A stretch of DNA of 64,000 nt from Hyphomicrobiales bacterium (GTDB lineage: Bacteria > Pseudomonadota > Alphaproteobacteria > Rhizobiales > Rhizobiaceae), in NCBI GenBank assembly GCA_900466945.1, contig UBNV01000001.1, positions 372,001 to 436,000 on the forward strand, in the 5' to 3' direction. Shown here piece after piece: positions 41,211 to 50,986 of this stretch (the first letter of the stretch is position 1; each line of letters opens with the position of its first letter). Below the pieces are notes generated by a model that was not told where the DNA came from, searched no databases, and saw nothing but the letters and a program-made list of their open reading frames with translations. The position numbers and the translations under genes are program-made.

Positions 41211-44200
41211 CGCCGGCTCCTTCCTCGGCTTCCGCCGTCGACCATTCCGCGACACGCGCCAGATGGTCGTATTCGCTGCCATAGGCGTTCTGTTCGGCGG
41301 GGATGAGACGGGAGACATAACCGCGCTCGCCGCTCTGCAGGGCCTGGACGAAGCGACCGAGTTCGTCGACCGATTGCGTGGCAAGCTCAAGCGCAGACTT
41401 CTTGCTGTCGCCCCGCGTCGCCATCTCGTTGTTCACCTGGTCGGCCGAGAAGCGATCGCCGGGCCGCAGACGGACATAGACAAGGTTGAGCGGTTTGACG
41501 TCTCCTGCCGGCTTGAAGGCGTCTTGGAGGAGAGCTGCAGCCTCCAGCGCCAATTGCGGGTCCAGCAGGCTGCGCGCCTGGTTGACGCTGGGGTTAAGCC
41601 CCGTCTTGTAGTCGATGATGTCGGCAAAGCCGCCGCCCCGGATGTCGATCCGGTCGGCGATCCCGCTGATGGTAATATCGACAGGGCGCAGCAGTACATT
41701 GCCCCTGACTTCCGTCAGCGAGCGCTTGATCTCCGGTCTCCGCTGCCGCTCCCAGCCGAGAAAGGCCGAAGCGACACTGTAGAAGCGCTGCCGCCAAACT
41801 ATGTCGATATGCAGTGGCAGGGCTTCTGTCAGGAACTCCTCATCCGTGATCCGGTGCAGGATATCGAGCGCATCCAGCCGGCCAGGGTCATGATCCTCGC
41901 GGATGAAGCGCTCGACGATCCGGTGATAGAGCGTCCCGCGTTCGGCAGCCCCCGGATCCTGGTTGAAGGGATCGACGGGATCGAGACGCAGGATGCGCCG
42001 CGCATAGATGGAATAGGGGTCACGCCGGAAGCGCCCGACCTCGGAAAAGCTGAAGGCGCGGGGTTGTAGCTCTGCGCGCGGCCGTGGCGCGGGGCGCTGG
42101 GCCGGTGCCTGGTTTTCGCCCTGGTCGATCAGGTCGGCATAGCGCCGGTAGATCTGGCCGCGCTTTCGCATCTCGTCTTCAAGCATTGGACCGCCGAGCG
42201 CCATCAGACGCTGGAGCCAGCGCGAGGCAACCGTCGGCGCAGATCCTTGGCGCAGCGAACGCGAGAAGATCAGTTTCCGCGTGCCACAGGCCATCTGGAA
42301 ATCATGCGCCACCTGGCCGATCTGCCGTTCCGGTGGCTCAAGCCCGACTTCCGTCTTCATGACGCGCGACAGAAAGGGGTTGTTCTTGGTCTGCCCCGGC
42401 CAGCTCCCCTCGTTCATCCCGCCGATCACCATCATGTCGACATTCTGCAGGCGGGCTTCGAGCGTGCCGAAGATGAAGACGCGCGGATGCCGCATGGCGC
42501 GCGGCTTGACTGCCTGGCCGGCCATCAGCGCCGTCAGGATATCCACCCATTGCGCACCATCCGCCTCGATCTGGCCATCCGTTTCCAGCACTTCGGCCAG
42601 CAGACGTGCCAGAGCTTCACCCGCTGCATTGCCCCAGAGGCCTGCAAGATCGCCCCGCTCGTCGATGGTGACGGCCTCAAGCACCCGACCCGTGCGTTCT
42701 GCCCAATCGCTGAGCGTCAGTTGCTGCGACAGAACGCGTCCGTCGCGCGACCGGATGACCGACGAGACGAGCGGTTCGACCGCTGAGGTAATACGGCTCG
42801 CGAGCAGACGAGCAAGCTCGATCTCCTCTGATGCAATCGAGATGCGCCATTGCGGCTTGTGGCGGTCGGCCAGATGCGCCTTGAGCCCTTCGGCAAAGAG
42901 CGGTTCCATCTCGGCGAGGTCGAGGCTTTTCAGGCCCCCACGCAGCGCGATGCGTTCCAGGGCGTCGGCGGCCTTGCGCATATCCTCCGCCGTGAAGCCG
43001 AAGCGTGCCAGCGGATGCTTGATGAGTGAGACGATCGCCACAGGGTCACCTGGACGCAGGCAGGCCTCTGCCACCACCTGGGTCAGCATCGCAGCCTGGG
43101 TGCCGGTCATCGGCGTACCTGCCGAATCGTCCGCCTCGATCCCGAACCGCGCGAGCTCGGACATCACACGCCGCGCCAGCGCGCGATCGGGCGTGATCAG
43201 CGCCACCCGGCTTTCGGGATTGTCGGAGAACTCTTCGAGCCCCAGCCGCAGCGCAATTGCAATCGCCGTTGCTTCTTCGCGCTCATTGGCAGTCTCGATC
43301 AGCGCGACATCGCCAAGTGCCGCGAACACGCGTGCATCGTCGATGTCCTGCCGCCAGGACTTCCAGGTATCGGTCGCCTCGGCGGGTGCCATAGCGCGCG
43401 ACAGAAACTCGGCCCGATCCTGGAGCGCCGGATCGGAGGTTTCGAGAACCCGCACGTCCGCGCGTTCGAGTTTCATATGCCGCAAGAGATGCGCCAGACC
43501 GTATTGCGGATGTCCGCGCACCGCAGGGCTCGGACGGACCACCGAGATCTCGCGGTCGTTAAGTTTCGCCCAGTCCTCATCCGGCATGTCCAGATCAAGC
43601 CCGGGCAGCACCACGACACCCTGGTCGAGCTCGGCAATCGCAGCAATCAGTTCGGCCGCCGCCGGGATCGAGCCGGTGGAGCCTGCAACGATGACGGGAC
43701 CGGAAGCACCCTGCCTGCGGAATCGCTCCGCTTCCGCCCTCAGCACTGCATCGCGATGGCGTGCCGGCGACGACCGCACCAGTTCCTGCAGCCGTGCCGG
43801 CCAGAACTTCGTTGCAATCGTCAGAAACTCAAGCGTCAGCTGCCACCACGAGCCGAAATCCGCCGATTGCAGCTTGTCGAGATCCTTCCAGTCACAGCCT
43901 TCGGTTTCCGCCGCTTCGATCAACTCGACCAGCGCCCGAGCCAGCCAGACGGCATCCGCTGGGCTTGCCGGTGCCACGAGCGGCGTATCCGAATGGATTG
44001 AGCGGACGATCTCCGGCAGCTGGTTGCGCCAGGCGAGGATCAGGCGCGCCAGTTCCAGAAGCATGACGGTGCTGCTCACTGCCGGAGCCAGATCCATCAG
44101 CTGCGGCGCATCGAAATCGAAGAAGCCACTGTCGTCGTCGGTTTCACCCAGCGTGCGAATATCGGGTAGGATCGCCGCGCGGCCGCCAAGCAGGTCGACG

Positions 44201-44391
44201 AATTCAGAACGCAGAACGCGCGCTGCGCGCCGGGTTGGAACCAGCAAAGTGACCCCTGCCAGCGAAAGCGGATCGGCTGGGTCGTAGCGAAAGCTGTCGG
44301 TTAAACGGCCGTCGAGCAGCGCTTCGGTCAGCGTCCTAAGAAAGGGCCGGCCCGGAGGGATCGTCAGCAGCCGCGGCGCCTTGCTGACCAT
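41203..44391 (-). CDS. addB: Double-strand break repair protein AddB
   Basis: AddB is the partner of AddA; in this alphaproteobacterial type it is a degenerate helicase with a C-terminal nuclease. The 1062-residue product starts MVSKAPRLLTIPPGRPFL and contains VLVPTRRAARVLRSEF-like LLVPTRRAARVLRSEF, IVAGSTGSIPAAAELIAAI, and the PD-(D/E)XK nuclease GIADRIDIRGGGFADIIDYKTG near the end. A Walker A is not obvious, as expected. The start at 44391 is one base after the murU stop; the frame upstream to 44421 overlaps murU. Confidence 0.95.
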   Translation of the reverse strand: MVSKAPRLLTIPPGRPFLRTLTEALLDGRLTDSFRYDPADPLSLAGVTLLVPTRRAARVLRSEFVDLLGGRAAILPDIRTLGETDDDSGFFDFDAPQLMDLAPAVSSTVMLLELARLILAWRNQLPEIVRSIHSDTPLVAPASPADAVWLARALVELIEAAETEGCDWKDLDKLQSADFGSWWQLTLEFLTIATKFWPARLQELVRSSPARHRDAVLRAEAERFRRQGASGPVIVAGSTGSIPAAAELIAAIAELDQGVVVLPGLDLDMPDEDWAKLNDREISVVRPSPAVRGHPQYGLAHLLRHMKLERADVRVLETSDPALQDRAEFLSRAMAPAEATDTWKSWRQDIDDARVFAALGDVALIETANEREEATAIAIALRLGLEEFSDNPESRVALITPDRALARRVMSELARFGIEADDSAGTPMTGTQAAMLTQVVAEACLRPGDPVAIVSLIKHPLARFGFTAEDMRKAADALERIALRGGLKSLDLAEMEPLFAEGLKAHLADRHKPQWRISIASEEIELARLLASRITSAVEPLVSSVIRSRDGRVLSQQLTLSDWAERTGRVLEAVTIDERGDLAGLWGNAAGEALARLLAEVLETDGQIEADGAQWVDILTALMAGQAVKPRAMRHPRVFIFGTLEARLQNVDMMVIGGMNEGSWPGQTKNNPFLSRVMKTEVGLEPPERQIGQVAHDFQMACGTRKLIFSRSLRQGSAPTVASRWLQRLMALGGPMLEDEMRKRGQIYRRYADLIDQGENQAPAQRPAPRPRAELQPRAFSFSEVGRFRRDPYSIYARRILRLDPVDPFNQDPGAAERGTLYHRIVERFIREDHDPGRLDALDILHRITDEEFLTEALPLHIDIVWRQRFYSVASAFLGWERQRRPEIKRSLTEVRGNVLLRPVDITISGIADRIDIRGGGFADIIDYKTGLNPSVNQARSLLDPQLALEAAALLQDAFKPAGDVKPLNLVYVRLRPGDRFSADQVNNEMATRGDSKKSALELATQSVDELGRFVQALQSGERGYVSRLIPAEQNAYGSEYDHLARVAEWSTAEAEEGAGDE

Positions 44392-44392
44392 C

Positions 44393-45127
44393 TCAACGGC
44401 TCCCGCCGTAGCGGGCCACAACGGCTTCGGCAGGCGCGATCGCGTCAGGTGTGCCGACGGTCAGCCACTGTCCAATAAGGTCCGTACCGAACAGCCGGCC
44501 TGCGGCAATCGCACGATCGAAATAGATGTTGAGGTTGAATGGGCCATCCGGGGCGTCCTCGAAGAGATTCGGCATCAGCGCGAGAGCTCCGGCGTAAACG
44601 ACCGGGTTCGGTGCGCCAGCGGCATAGCGGGTGAGCCGACCGTCATCCGCCATCGAGAAATCGTTCTTGCCGTTATGGCCTGTGGTCCGTTCCTGTTCGA
44701 CGCAGAGCATCGCCATGTCCATCCGGGAGGGATCGAACTGCTGCGCCAGTCGGACAAGATTGCTCGGCTCATCATCGCGTTCTCCGACCCAGAAGAGATC
44801 GGCATTCATGACGAGCGCCGGCTGGTCGTGGTCGAGCAGCTTGAGACCCTTTGCAAGACCACCGCCCGAATCCATCAACCGCTCGCGTTCGTCGGAAACG
44901 CGGATTTTGGCCCGCGTCTCCGTGACGAGGTGAGCCTCCATCTGATCGGCATGGTGATGCACGTTGACGACGACCGTCTCGACACCGGCATCAACGAGTG
45001 CGTCGAGCACATAGTCGATCATCGGCTTTCCGCCGATGGGGACCAGCGGCTTCGGCATTGTCTCTGTAATGGGGCGCATCCGCGTACCGAGGCCGGCCGC
45101 GAGCACCATGGCTTGCTTGATGATCAT
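44393..45127 (-). CDS. murU: N-acetylmuramate-1-phosphate uridylyltransferase-type nucleotidyltransferase
   Basis: The 244-residue protein is a sugar-1-phosphate nucleotidyltransferase with AAGLGTRMRPITETMPKPLVPI (9-30), NVHHHADQM, DSGGGLAKGL and the metal-binding VMNADLFW. The neighbour tsaE-amgK encodes a sugar kinase of the AmgK family, and AmgK plus MurU form the peptidoglycan-recycling bypass that turns MurNAc into UDP-MurNAc in Pseudomonas and Caulobacter. The function is therefore inferred from both family and context. It starts 4 bp after the kinase and ends one base before addB. Confidence 0.85.
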   Translation of the reverse strand: MIIKQAMVLAAGLGTRMRPITETMPKPLVPIGGKPMIDYVLDALVDAGVETVVVNVHHHADQMEAHLVTETRAKIRVSDERERLMDSGGGLAKGLKLLDHDQPALVMNADLFWVGERDDEPSNLVRLAQQFDPSRMDMAMLCVEQERTTGHNGKNDFSMADDGRLTRYAAGAPNPVVYAGALALMPNLFEDAPDGPFNLNIYFDRAIAAGRLFGTDLIGQWLTVGTPDAIAPAEAVVARYGGSR

Positions 45128-45131
45128 TTGC

Positions 45132-46661
45132 TCAGGCCGGTGATTCGGGAAGTTCGATTCCAGCCTCTATGCACCAGTTCCGCAAGGGGGCGAGCACAGG
45201 ATGTTCAAAAGCCACGCTCAAGTGCCAGAGAGTGCGGGGAAGATGGCGCATGTAGCCCGGCTTGCCGTCGCGATCCTTGAGGCGCACCCAGAGCCCGTTC
45301 AGCTTGCAGGCCCGCTGCGCCGACATGATCGCCCAGCTTTTCAGGAACGTGGCCTCGTTGAATTCAGGTTTCCGCGCGCGTGCCGAGAGATAATCGGCCA
45401 TCAGCTGATCCATCAGCGGTCGCTCGATCGTTACCCGCGCATCCTGGACCAGCGAGACGAGATCATAGGCCGAGGGGCCGATCATCGCATCCTGGAAATC
45501 GAGGAGGCCGACCCGGTCATGACCTTCTCGATCAGCGCGCCAAATGATGTTGGGCGAATGAAAGTCACGCATCACGATGGATGTATCGGCACCCGCCAAC
45601 TCGCCGATCAGCTGATCCCAGATGGCGAGATAGCGAGCACGTTCCTCCGCTGTTGCTGGCTGTCCGCCGCGTTTCCATGGCAGATGCCAGTCGAGCAGCA
45701 GTTCGACCTCGAACTTCATCGCAGCGCGATCGAAATCAGGAATTCTGTGCCGATGACCACCCGGAATGATGATTTCTCTGTCGAACGGCGTGTCATGAAT
45801 GGCGGCCAGACAAATGGCACTGGCGCGGTAGCGTTCCGCGATCGGCTTGCCCTCTCCGTCGAGTACACCGTCCTCACCGAGATCTTCGAGAAGCAGGATA
45901 CCTGCATCAAGGTCTTGTGCCAGCACTTCGGGAGCTGCAAAGCCCCGCTTCCGCAGCGCCTGTCCGATGGCCACGAAGGGACGCACGTCCTCGGCCAGAT
46001 GCACCAGCTGTGAATAAGGCTTGCCGTCCCGGATCGGCGGACCGTTCGGCCGCTTCGGCGCATCCATCAGAACAAGACGTGCACTTCCGTCGGCAGGGTA
46101 GACATGCTCATAGGCCCGGTTCGAGGCGTCACCCGTCAGATGCCGCCTGTGGGCGCCCGCGCGCCCATGGCCATCGAGAAAGCGCCGGACCTCGATCACG
46201 CGCCGCAGCCTGGAGAGCTTGGCCTCCTGCGCATGGATGGAGAGGGACCTGCCACCGTCAGGCGCAAATGCGAGATGGAGCTCGATCCGGTTCTTCGGCA
46301 GCGCAGGGCCGGCCTTGATTGGCCATTCGATGAGGCATATGCCCTCCGCCAGAGCCTCCTCCAGCCCAAGTTCGTCCAGTTCGCTTTCATCGGAAAGCCG
46401 GTAAAGGTCGAAATGTGCAACGGGGATCTTCAGCTCGTAGCTTTGAACCAGCGTAAAGGTCGGGCTTGGGACCTCGAGATCGGGATCCCCCGCCAGCGCA
46501 CGGATCAGGGCGCGACTGAGCGTTGATTTGCCGGCACCGAGATCACCGTAGAGTGCGACGCAATCACCGATCTGAAGGGCAAGAAGCAGATCCTCGCCGA
46601 ACAGTGCGGTGGCACGGTCGTCGGCGAGGTGAATGGCAAGCGAGGTAGGCTCTGCGCTCAT
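45132..46661 (-). CDS. tsaE-amgK: Fusion of tRNA t6A ATPase TsaE and AmgK-type sugar kinase
   Basis: The 509-residue product joins two enzymes. Residues 1-150 are TsaE, the ATPase of the t6A37 tRNA-modification complex, with Walker A GDLGAGKST (39-47), SPTFTLVQSYE and HFDLYRL. Residues about 155-509 are an aminoglycoside-phosphotransferase-fold kinase with catalytic RDFHSPNI (365-372; D366, N371) and LLDFQDA (D388), like AmgK, which phosphorylates MurNAc/GlcNAc at the anomeric position. The fusion is common in alphaproteobacteria. The start at 46661 overlaps the divL stop as ATGA. The reading frame is open without a break through the joint (about 150-170). Confidence 0.9.
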   Translation of the reverse strand: MSAEPTSLAIHLADDRATALFGEDLLLALQIGDCVALYGDLGAGKSTLSRALIRALAGDPDLEVPSPTFTLVQSYELKIPVAHFDLYRLSDESELDELGLEEALAEGICLIEWPIKAGPALPKNRIELHLAFAPDGGRSLSIHAQEAKLSRLRRVIEVRRFLDGHGRAGAHRRHLTGDASNRAYEHVYPADGSARLVLMDAPKRPNGPPIRDGKPYSQLVHLAEDVRPFVAIGQALRKRGFAAPEVLAQDLDAGILLLEDLGEDGVLDGEGKPIAERYRASAICLAAIHDTPFDREIIIPGGHRHRIPDFDRAAMKFEVELLLDWHLPWKRGGQPATAEERARYLAIWDQLIGELAGADTSIVMRDFHSPNIIWRADREGHDRVGLLDFQDAMIGPSAYDLVSLVQDARVTIERPLMDQLMADYLSARARKPEFNEATFLKSWAIMSAQRACKLNGLWVRLKDRDGKPGYMRHLPRTLWHLSVAFEHPVLAPLRNWCIEAGIELPESPA

Positions 46662-49240
46662 TCGGCGGCGGCGATCATCTGCGGTAGACTGGCAGAGGGA
46701 ATGCGGCAATGAACTGTCGTTCCGTTGCCCGGTTCACTCTCGATCTTCACCTCGCCCTGATGCAAATTGACGAAGCTCTGGACGATCGAAAGGCCGAGGC
46801 CCGGCCCGCTGCGCTTACCGCCCTTGGCGCTCGTCGAGAAGCGGTCGAAGGCAGAGGTGACAAGATCCGGGCTCATGCCGCAGCCGCGGTCGCTGACCGA
46901 GAAGGCGAAGTCCGTCGCTTCCCGCCAGCACTTCATCGAGACAACCGACCCTTCAGGAGCGTAGTTGACGGCATTGGTCAGGATCTTGATGAGAATCTGT
47001 TTCAACCGCTGCCGGTCGGCGATCAAATGCCCCAGTTGAGAGGGCGCCGCGATCTCCAGTGTCACGCCCCCTTCCTGCAACCGGTCGGTCATCTGCATTG
47101 AGACATCGTCCAGAAGATCGCTCAGGTCGATTTCCGAGTAGTCGAGCTGCATGATGCCGGCATCGACGGTCGCCAGGTCAAGAATGTCATTGACGATGGT
47201 CAGGAGTACTGAAGACGAGGTCGAGATGTGGTCGATATACTCGGCCTGCCGCTCGTTGAGCGGGCCGATCGTCGGCGTCTTGAGAAGATCGGTGAAGCCG
47301 ATGATGTTGGTGAGAGGCGAGCGCAGTTCGTAGGAGACGTGCTGGACGAAGTCGTTCTTCAGTTCGTCGGCCTTCTGCAGCGCCTCGTTCTTCTCCTTCA
47401 GTGCCCGTTCCGCACGAACACTGTCCGTCATGTTCACGAAGGTGAGCATCGTCTGAGCATTCGGAAGTGGGGTGACGGCATAGTCGAGCACCAGACCGGA
47501 ATAGAGCTCCAGCGTACCCTGGCTCGATGGCCGCTCGTCTTCGAAACTGGTGATCATCTTGCCGAAGGCCTTCCAGCCGTCCGGCTTGTCATAGGACGGC
47601 CCGCAGGCGGCTTCGAGCAGGCGTATATGGGTCCCGACGGCCGCTTGCGCCTCGGTAATGCCCCAGAGCGCCCGGAACGCCGGGTTGGAAAGCTGGATCC
47701 GGCCATCGGGCCCGAAAACGGCGACACCTTCCGACAGGTGGTCGATGGTTTCGCCCTGCACCTGGACCAGCGTGTTGTAGCGGGTCTCCAGATTGAACTG
47801 CTCGGTGAGGTTTTCGAAGACCCAGGTCGCGCCCCCTTGCGGATGCGCAGAGGCGATTACACGAAGTGTCTGCCCGTTCGGCAGGTGCCAGAGATCCGTC
47901 TGCGTCTCCAGAGCGCGGTAGACCGAGAGGCAATTTTCCTTCCATGCCTTCCAGCTCAGCTGTTCCGGCAGCTTGTGCGCGGCACGAAGCCGATCGAGTA
48001 ACTCGGCATGATCGGGACGGCTTTCCAGGAACTTGGCTTCGAGGCCCCAGAGCTGCAGGAAGGCCTGGTTGAAGAATTGCAGGCGCCTTTCTGCATCGAA
48101 GATCGCGACCGGTGTCGCCAGATGGTCGAGCGTGTCGGCATGGCTCTTCAGCGTTCTGGTCAGTTCTTCGCGCAGAGTTTCGGCAGAGGACACGTCGATC
48201 GCCATGCCGCAGGAGCCTGTGGGGCCGCGAACGTCCACCACGTCGAAGAAGGTACGTGCGCCGCGCACGGCGGTCGACACGGTGTCATGGAAGGGCGATT
48301 CCGGCGTTGCAGATGCCTTGATCTTCTCTCGGGTGAGTGTGCCCAGGATTTCGCGGCCTTCCTGCACTACCTGCTGTGGCGAGGAGGCCTCGGCGGCATC
48401 GCAATAGGCCTGGTTCACCCAGACGAGCCGACCTTCGCTGTCCCGTTGCCAGACCGGCTGTTCGATCGAATCGAGAAGCGACTCGAACGTTGCAATCGAG
48501 CTGCGCAGGCGGTTGCGTTCGATCTTGAGCTCGGCGAGTTCGGCGCGCAGGTTGTCGAGCGCAATGAAATGCGCATAGGCGCGGCCACCATAAAGCTTGC
48601 CCTGAACATCCAGCACTTCGCCGCGTTGTGTTTCCACGGCCAGTTCGAACGACTTGGCGTTCAGGCGAAGGTCTTCGATCGCGCGCTCCACATCGCTTGC
48701 GCTTTGCGGCTTCAACCAGCGCCCGAAGGCAAGGAAATCCGGATCATGCTGGGGCGCACCCGTTTCGACGGGCAACTGGCCAATGAGCTCCGCCTTACCG
48801 TTGTGGCCTTCCCAAGTCACTGTGCGCCGGTTCTGGTCGGCGATCAGGGTCTCGTAACGGGAGATCTTGTATTGGTTGTCGGAGTGGGCAGAGCGCAACT
48901 CCCTGACTTCGCCGTCCAGCTTGTTGCGTTGCCGAAGCAGGACGGTTGCGAAGATCAAGGCGGCCGAAACCGTGCCGAGAAGCACCGCGTAGCCTGCCAC
49001 GTCGATGCTGTCGAAGCCACGCGCCGGCATCGCGGCCGTCTGCGCCAGTGCGAGGCTCGGAACCAGGAGGCCCGCAAGCGCGCTGCTACAGGTCAGCAAG
49101 CACCGCATCGCCGCAGCGGGGCGCTGTGCCATCTTGCGCAGCACCGCGGTCGTCAGATCTGAAGTTGGCCGCCAGAGGCTTGGAAAACCGGCCATGATGG
49201 CCGTATCCCGCAGACGCGGGGCGCGTTGAAGTACCGACAT
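46658..49240 (-). CDS. divL: DivL-type cell-cycle (pseudo)kinase with tyrosine at the H-box
   Basis: This 860-residue sensor has a hydrophobic N-terminal part (signal-like 46-66 and a membrane helix at about 84-102), coiled coil, and several PAS domains (about 250-350, 365-480, 490-605). The H-box reads QHVSYELRSPLT with tyrosine (Y637, codon 47330-47332) where a kinase has histidine, followed by an apparently intact ATPase domain (LTNAVNYAP, SDRGCGMSPD, GPGLGLSIVQS). This is the hallmark of Caulobacter DivL, which relays DivK state to CckA and so controls CtrA. The exact start is uncertain; 49195 is also possible. The stop overlaps tsaE-amgK. Confidence 0.9.
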   Translation of the reverse strand: MSVLQRAPRLRDTAIMAGFPSLWRPTSDLTTAVLRKMAQRPAAAMRCLLTCSSALAGLLVPSLALAQTAAMPARGFDSIDVAGYAVLLGTVSAALIFATVLLRQRNKLDGEVRELRSAHSDNQYKISRYETLIADQNRRTVTWEGHNGKAELIGQLPVETGAPQHDPDFLAFGRWLKPQSASDVERAIEDLRLNAKSFELAVETQRGEVLDVQGKLYGGRAYAHFIALDNLRAELAELKIERNRLRSSIATFESLLDSIEQPVWQRDSEGRLVWVNQAYCDAAEASSPQQVVQEGREILGTLTREKIKASATPESPFHDTVSTAVRGARTFFDVVDVRGPTGSCGMAIDVSSAETLREELTRTLKSHADTLDHLATPVAIFDAERRLQFFNQAFLQLWGLEAKFLESRPDHAELLDRLRAAHKLPEQLSWKAWKENCLSVYRALETQTDLWHLPNGQTLRVIASAHPQGGATWVFENLTEQFNLETRYNTLVQVQGETIDHLSEGVAVFGPDGRIQLSNPAFRALWGITEAQAAVGTHIRLLEAACGPSYDKPDGWKAFGKMITSFEDERPSSQGTLELYSGLVLDYAVTPLPNAQTMLTFVNMTDSVRAERALKEKNEALQKADELKNDFVQHVSYELRSPLTNIIGFTDLLKTPTIGPLNERQAEYIDHISTSSSVLLTIVNDILDLATVDAGIMQLDYSEIDLSDLLDDVSMQMTDRLQEGGVTLEIAAPSQLGHLIADRQRLKQILIKILTNAVNYAPEGSVVSMKCWREATDFAFSVSDRGCGMSPDLVTSAFDRFSTSAKGGKRSGPGLGLSIVQSFVNLHQGEVKIESEPGNGTTVHCRIPSASLPQMIAAAE

Positions 49241-49371
49241 TCTCGGTCTGTCCTCGTCTTATTATGTGCCGCATCGTCGACAAGACATCCGTATTCGCGG
49301 ACCGCTCGTGCAGTTCACGAATCAAGTCCTAAAACAATACCTTCGATGGATAGGGTCGGGAAGGCCGGGGG

Positions 49372-49407
49372 CCAAAAAAGAAAGCGGCGCCCTTGTCAAG
49401 GCGCCGC
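49372..49407 (-). terminator. Rho-independent terminator of ahcY
   Basis: On the minus strand, GCGGCGCC and GGCGCCGC form an 8-bp stem, followed by TTTCTTTTTT. It lies 32 bp downstream of the ahcY stop and upstream of divL. Confidence 0.88.
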
Positions 49408-49438
49408 CTACTAGATGTAGATATTATCCAGCTATATT

Positions 49439-50836
49439 TTAGTAGCGATAGTGTTCCGACTTGAACGGACCTTGCGTCGTGACGCCGATATAGGCGGCCT
49501 GTTCGTCCGAAAGCTGCGTCAGCTTCACGCCGAGCTTTTCGAGATGCAGACGAGCGACCTTTTCGTCGAGGTGCTTCGGCAGCACGTAGACGCCGGGCTT
49601 GTACTCATCATTCTTTGCAAAGAGCTCGATCTGGCCGAGAACCTGGTTGGTGAACGAGGCCGACATGACGAAGGACGGATGGCCCGTCGCGTTGCCGAGG
49701 TTCAACAGGCGGCCTTCCGAAAGCAGGATCATGCGGTTGCCCTTCGGGAACTCGATCATGTCGACCTGCGGCTTGATATTCGTCCACTTGAGGTTCTTGA
49801 GCGAGGCGACCTGAATCTCGTTGTCGAAGTGGCCGATGTTACCGACGATCGCCATGTCCTTCATCTCGCGCATGTGCTCGATGCGGATGACGTCCTTGTT
49901 GCCGGTGGTGGTGATGAAGATGTCGGCCGAGGAAACGACGTCTTCGAGCGTGACCACTTCAAATCCGTCCATGGCGGCCTGCAGGGCGCAGATCGGGTCG
50001 ACTTCCGTCACCTTCACGCGGGCGCCGGCGCCACGCAGCGAGGCGGCCGAACCCTTGCCGACGTCGCCGTAGCCGCAGACCACGGCAACCTTGCCGGCCA
50101 TCATCACGTCGGTACCGCGACGAATGCCGTCGACCAGCGATTCCTTGCAACCATACTTGTTGTCGAACTTCGACTTGGTGACGCTATCGTTGACGTTGAT
50201 CGCCGGGAAGGGGAGGAGGCCTTTCTTGGCGAGTTCATAGAGGCGATGGACGCCCGTGGTGGTTTCTTCTGTAACACCCTGGATGGCGTCGCGCTGCTTG
50301 GTGAACCAGCCAGGCGTGGCAGCCAGCCGCTTCTTGATCTGCGCGACCAGGATTTCTTCCTCTTCCGACTGCGGATTGGAAAGAACGTCCTCGCCAGCTT
50401 CGGCGCGGGCGCCAAGCAGGATGTACATGGTGGCGTCGCCACCGTCGTCGAGGATCATGTTGGATAGGCCACCGTCAGTCCACTGGAAGATTTTGTCGGT
50501 GTAGTCCCAGTAGTCCGTCAGGGACTCGCCCTTGATCGCGAAAACCGGAATGCCGGCAGCAGCGATTGCCGCAGCCGCATGGTCCTGCGTCGAGAAGATG
50601 TTGCAGGATGCCCAACGGACCTCGGCGCCGAGCGCGACCAGCGTCTCGATCAGGACGGCGGTCTGAATGGTCATGTGCAGCGAACCGGTGATGCGCGCAC
50701 CCTTCAGCGGCTTGCTGGCGCCGAATTCCTCGCGGCAGGCCATCAGGCCCGGCATTTCGGTTTCAGCAATGCTGATTTCCTTGCGGCCGAAATCGGCAAG
50801 ACCGATATCGGCGATCACGTAATCATGTTGGCTCAT
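49439..50836 (-). CDS. ahcY: Adenosylhomocysteinase (SAH hydrolase)
   Basis: AhcY splits S-adenosylhomocysteine to homocysteine and adenosine, relieving product inhibition of methyltransferases. The 465-residue product has [30 protein letters not shown], the NAD loop [12 protein letters not shown] and the C-terminal KSEHYRY that closes the NAD site. It includes the internal extension of about 40 residues seen in many bacterial AhcY proteins. The start at 50836 has GGAG upstream. An operator-like palindrome lies at 50957-50986. Confidence 0.97.
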   Translation of the reverse strand: MSQHDYVIADIGLADFGRKEISIAETEMPGLMACREEFGASKPLKGARITGSLHMTIQTAVLIETLVALGAEVRWASCNIFSTQDHAAAAIAAAGIPVFAIKGESLTDYWDYTDKIFQWTDGGLSNMILDDGGDATMYILLGARAEAGEDVLSNPQSEEEEILVAQIKKRLAATPGWFTKQRDAIQGVTEETTTGVHRLYELAKKGLLPFPAINVNDSVTKSKFDNKYGCKESLVDGIRRGTDVMMAGKVAVVCGYGDVGKGSAASLRGAGARVKVTEVDPICALQAAMDGFEVVTLEDVVSSADIFITTTGNKDVIRIEHMREMKDMAIVGNIGHFDNEIQVASLKNLKWTNIKPQVDMIEFPKGNRMILLSEGRLLNLGNATGHPSFVMSASFTNQVLGQIELFAKNDEYKPGVYVLPKHLDEKVARLHLEKLGVKLTQLSDEQAAYIGVTTQGPFKSEHYRY

Positions 50837-50956
50837 GGAGTTCTCCGGCTGGATCAGATCCGTCCGCAATCATGGCGGATGGACAAACTGGCTCTCCCGC
50901 AGATCTGCCTGCAGGCTTGTCCGTGTTCTAGCAGGGAAAGGTATCAAACGCAATCT

Positions 50957-50986
50957 GACATAAAGAAGTCTTTATGTCTTTATGTC
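50957..50986. promoter_or_regulatory. Palindromic operator upstream of ahcY
   Basis: Arms GACATAAAGA (50957-50966) and TCTTTATGTC (50969-50978) form a perfect inverted repeat around AG. A second copy of TCTTTATGTC follows at 50977-50986, giving a third half-site. It lies 120-150 bp upstream of the ahcY start. It resembles the CATAAAGA/TCTTTATG type of site reported for the ArsR-family regulator SahR (from memory). Confidence 0.5.

Noticed and set aside
42281..44287. Open plus-strand frame of 668 codons opposite addB
   Set aside because: Ser/Arg/Ala-rich antisense shadow without domains.
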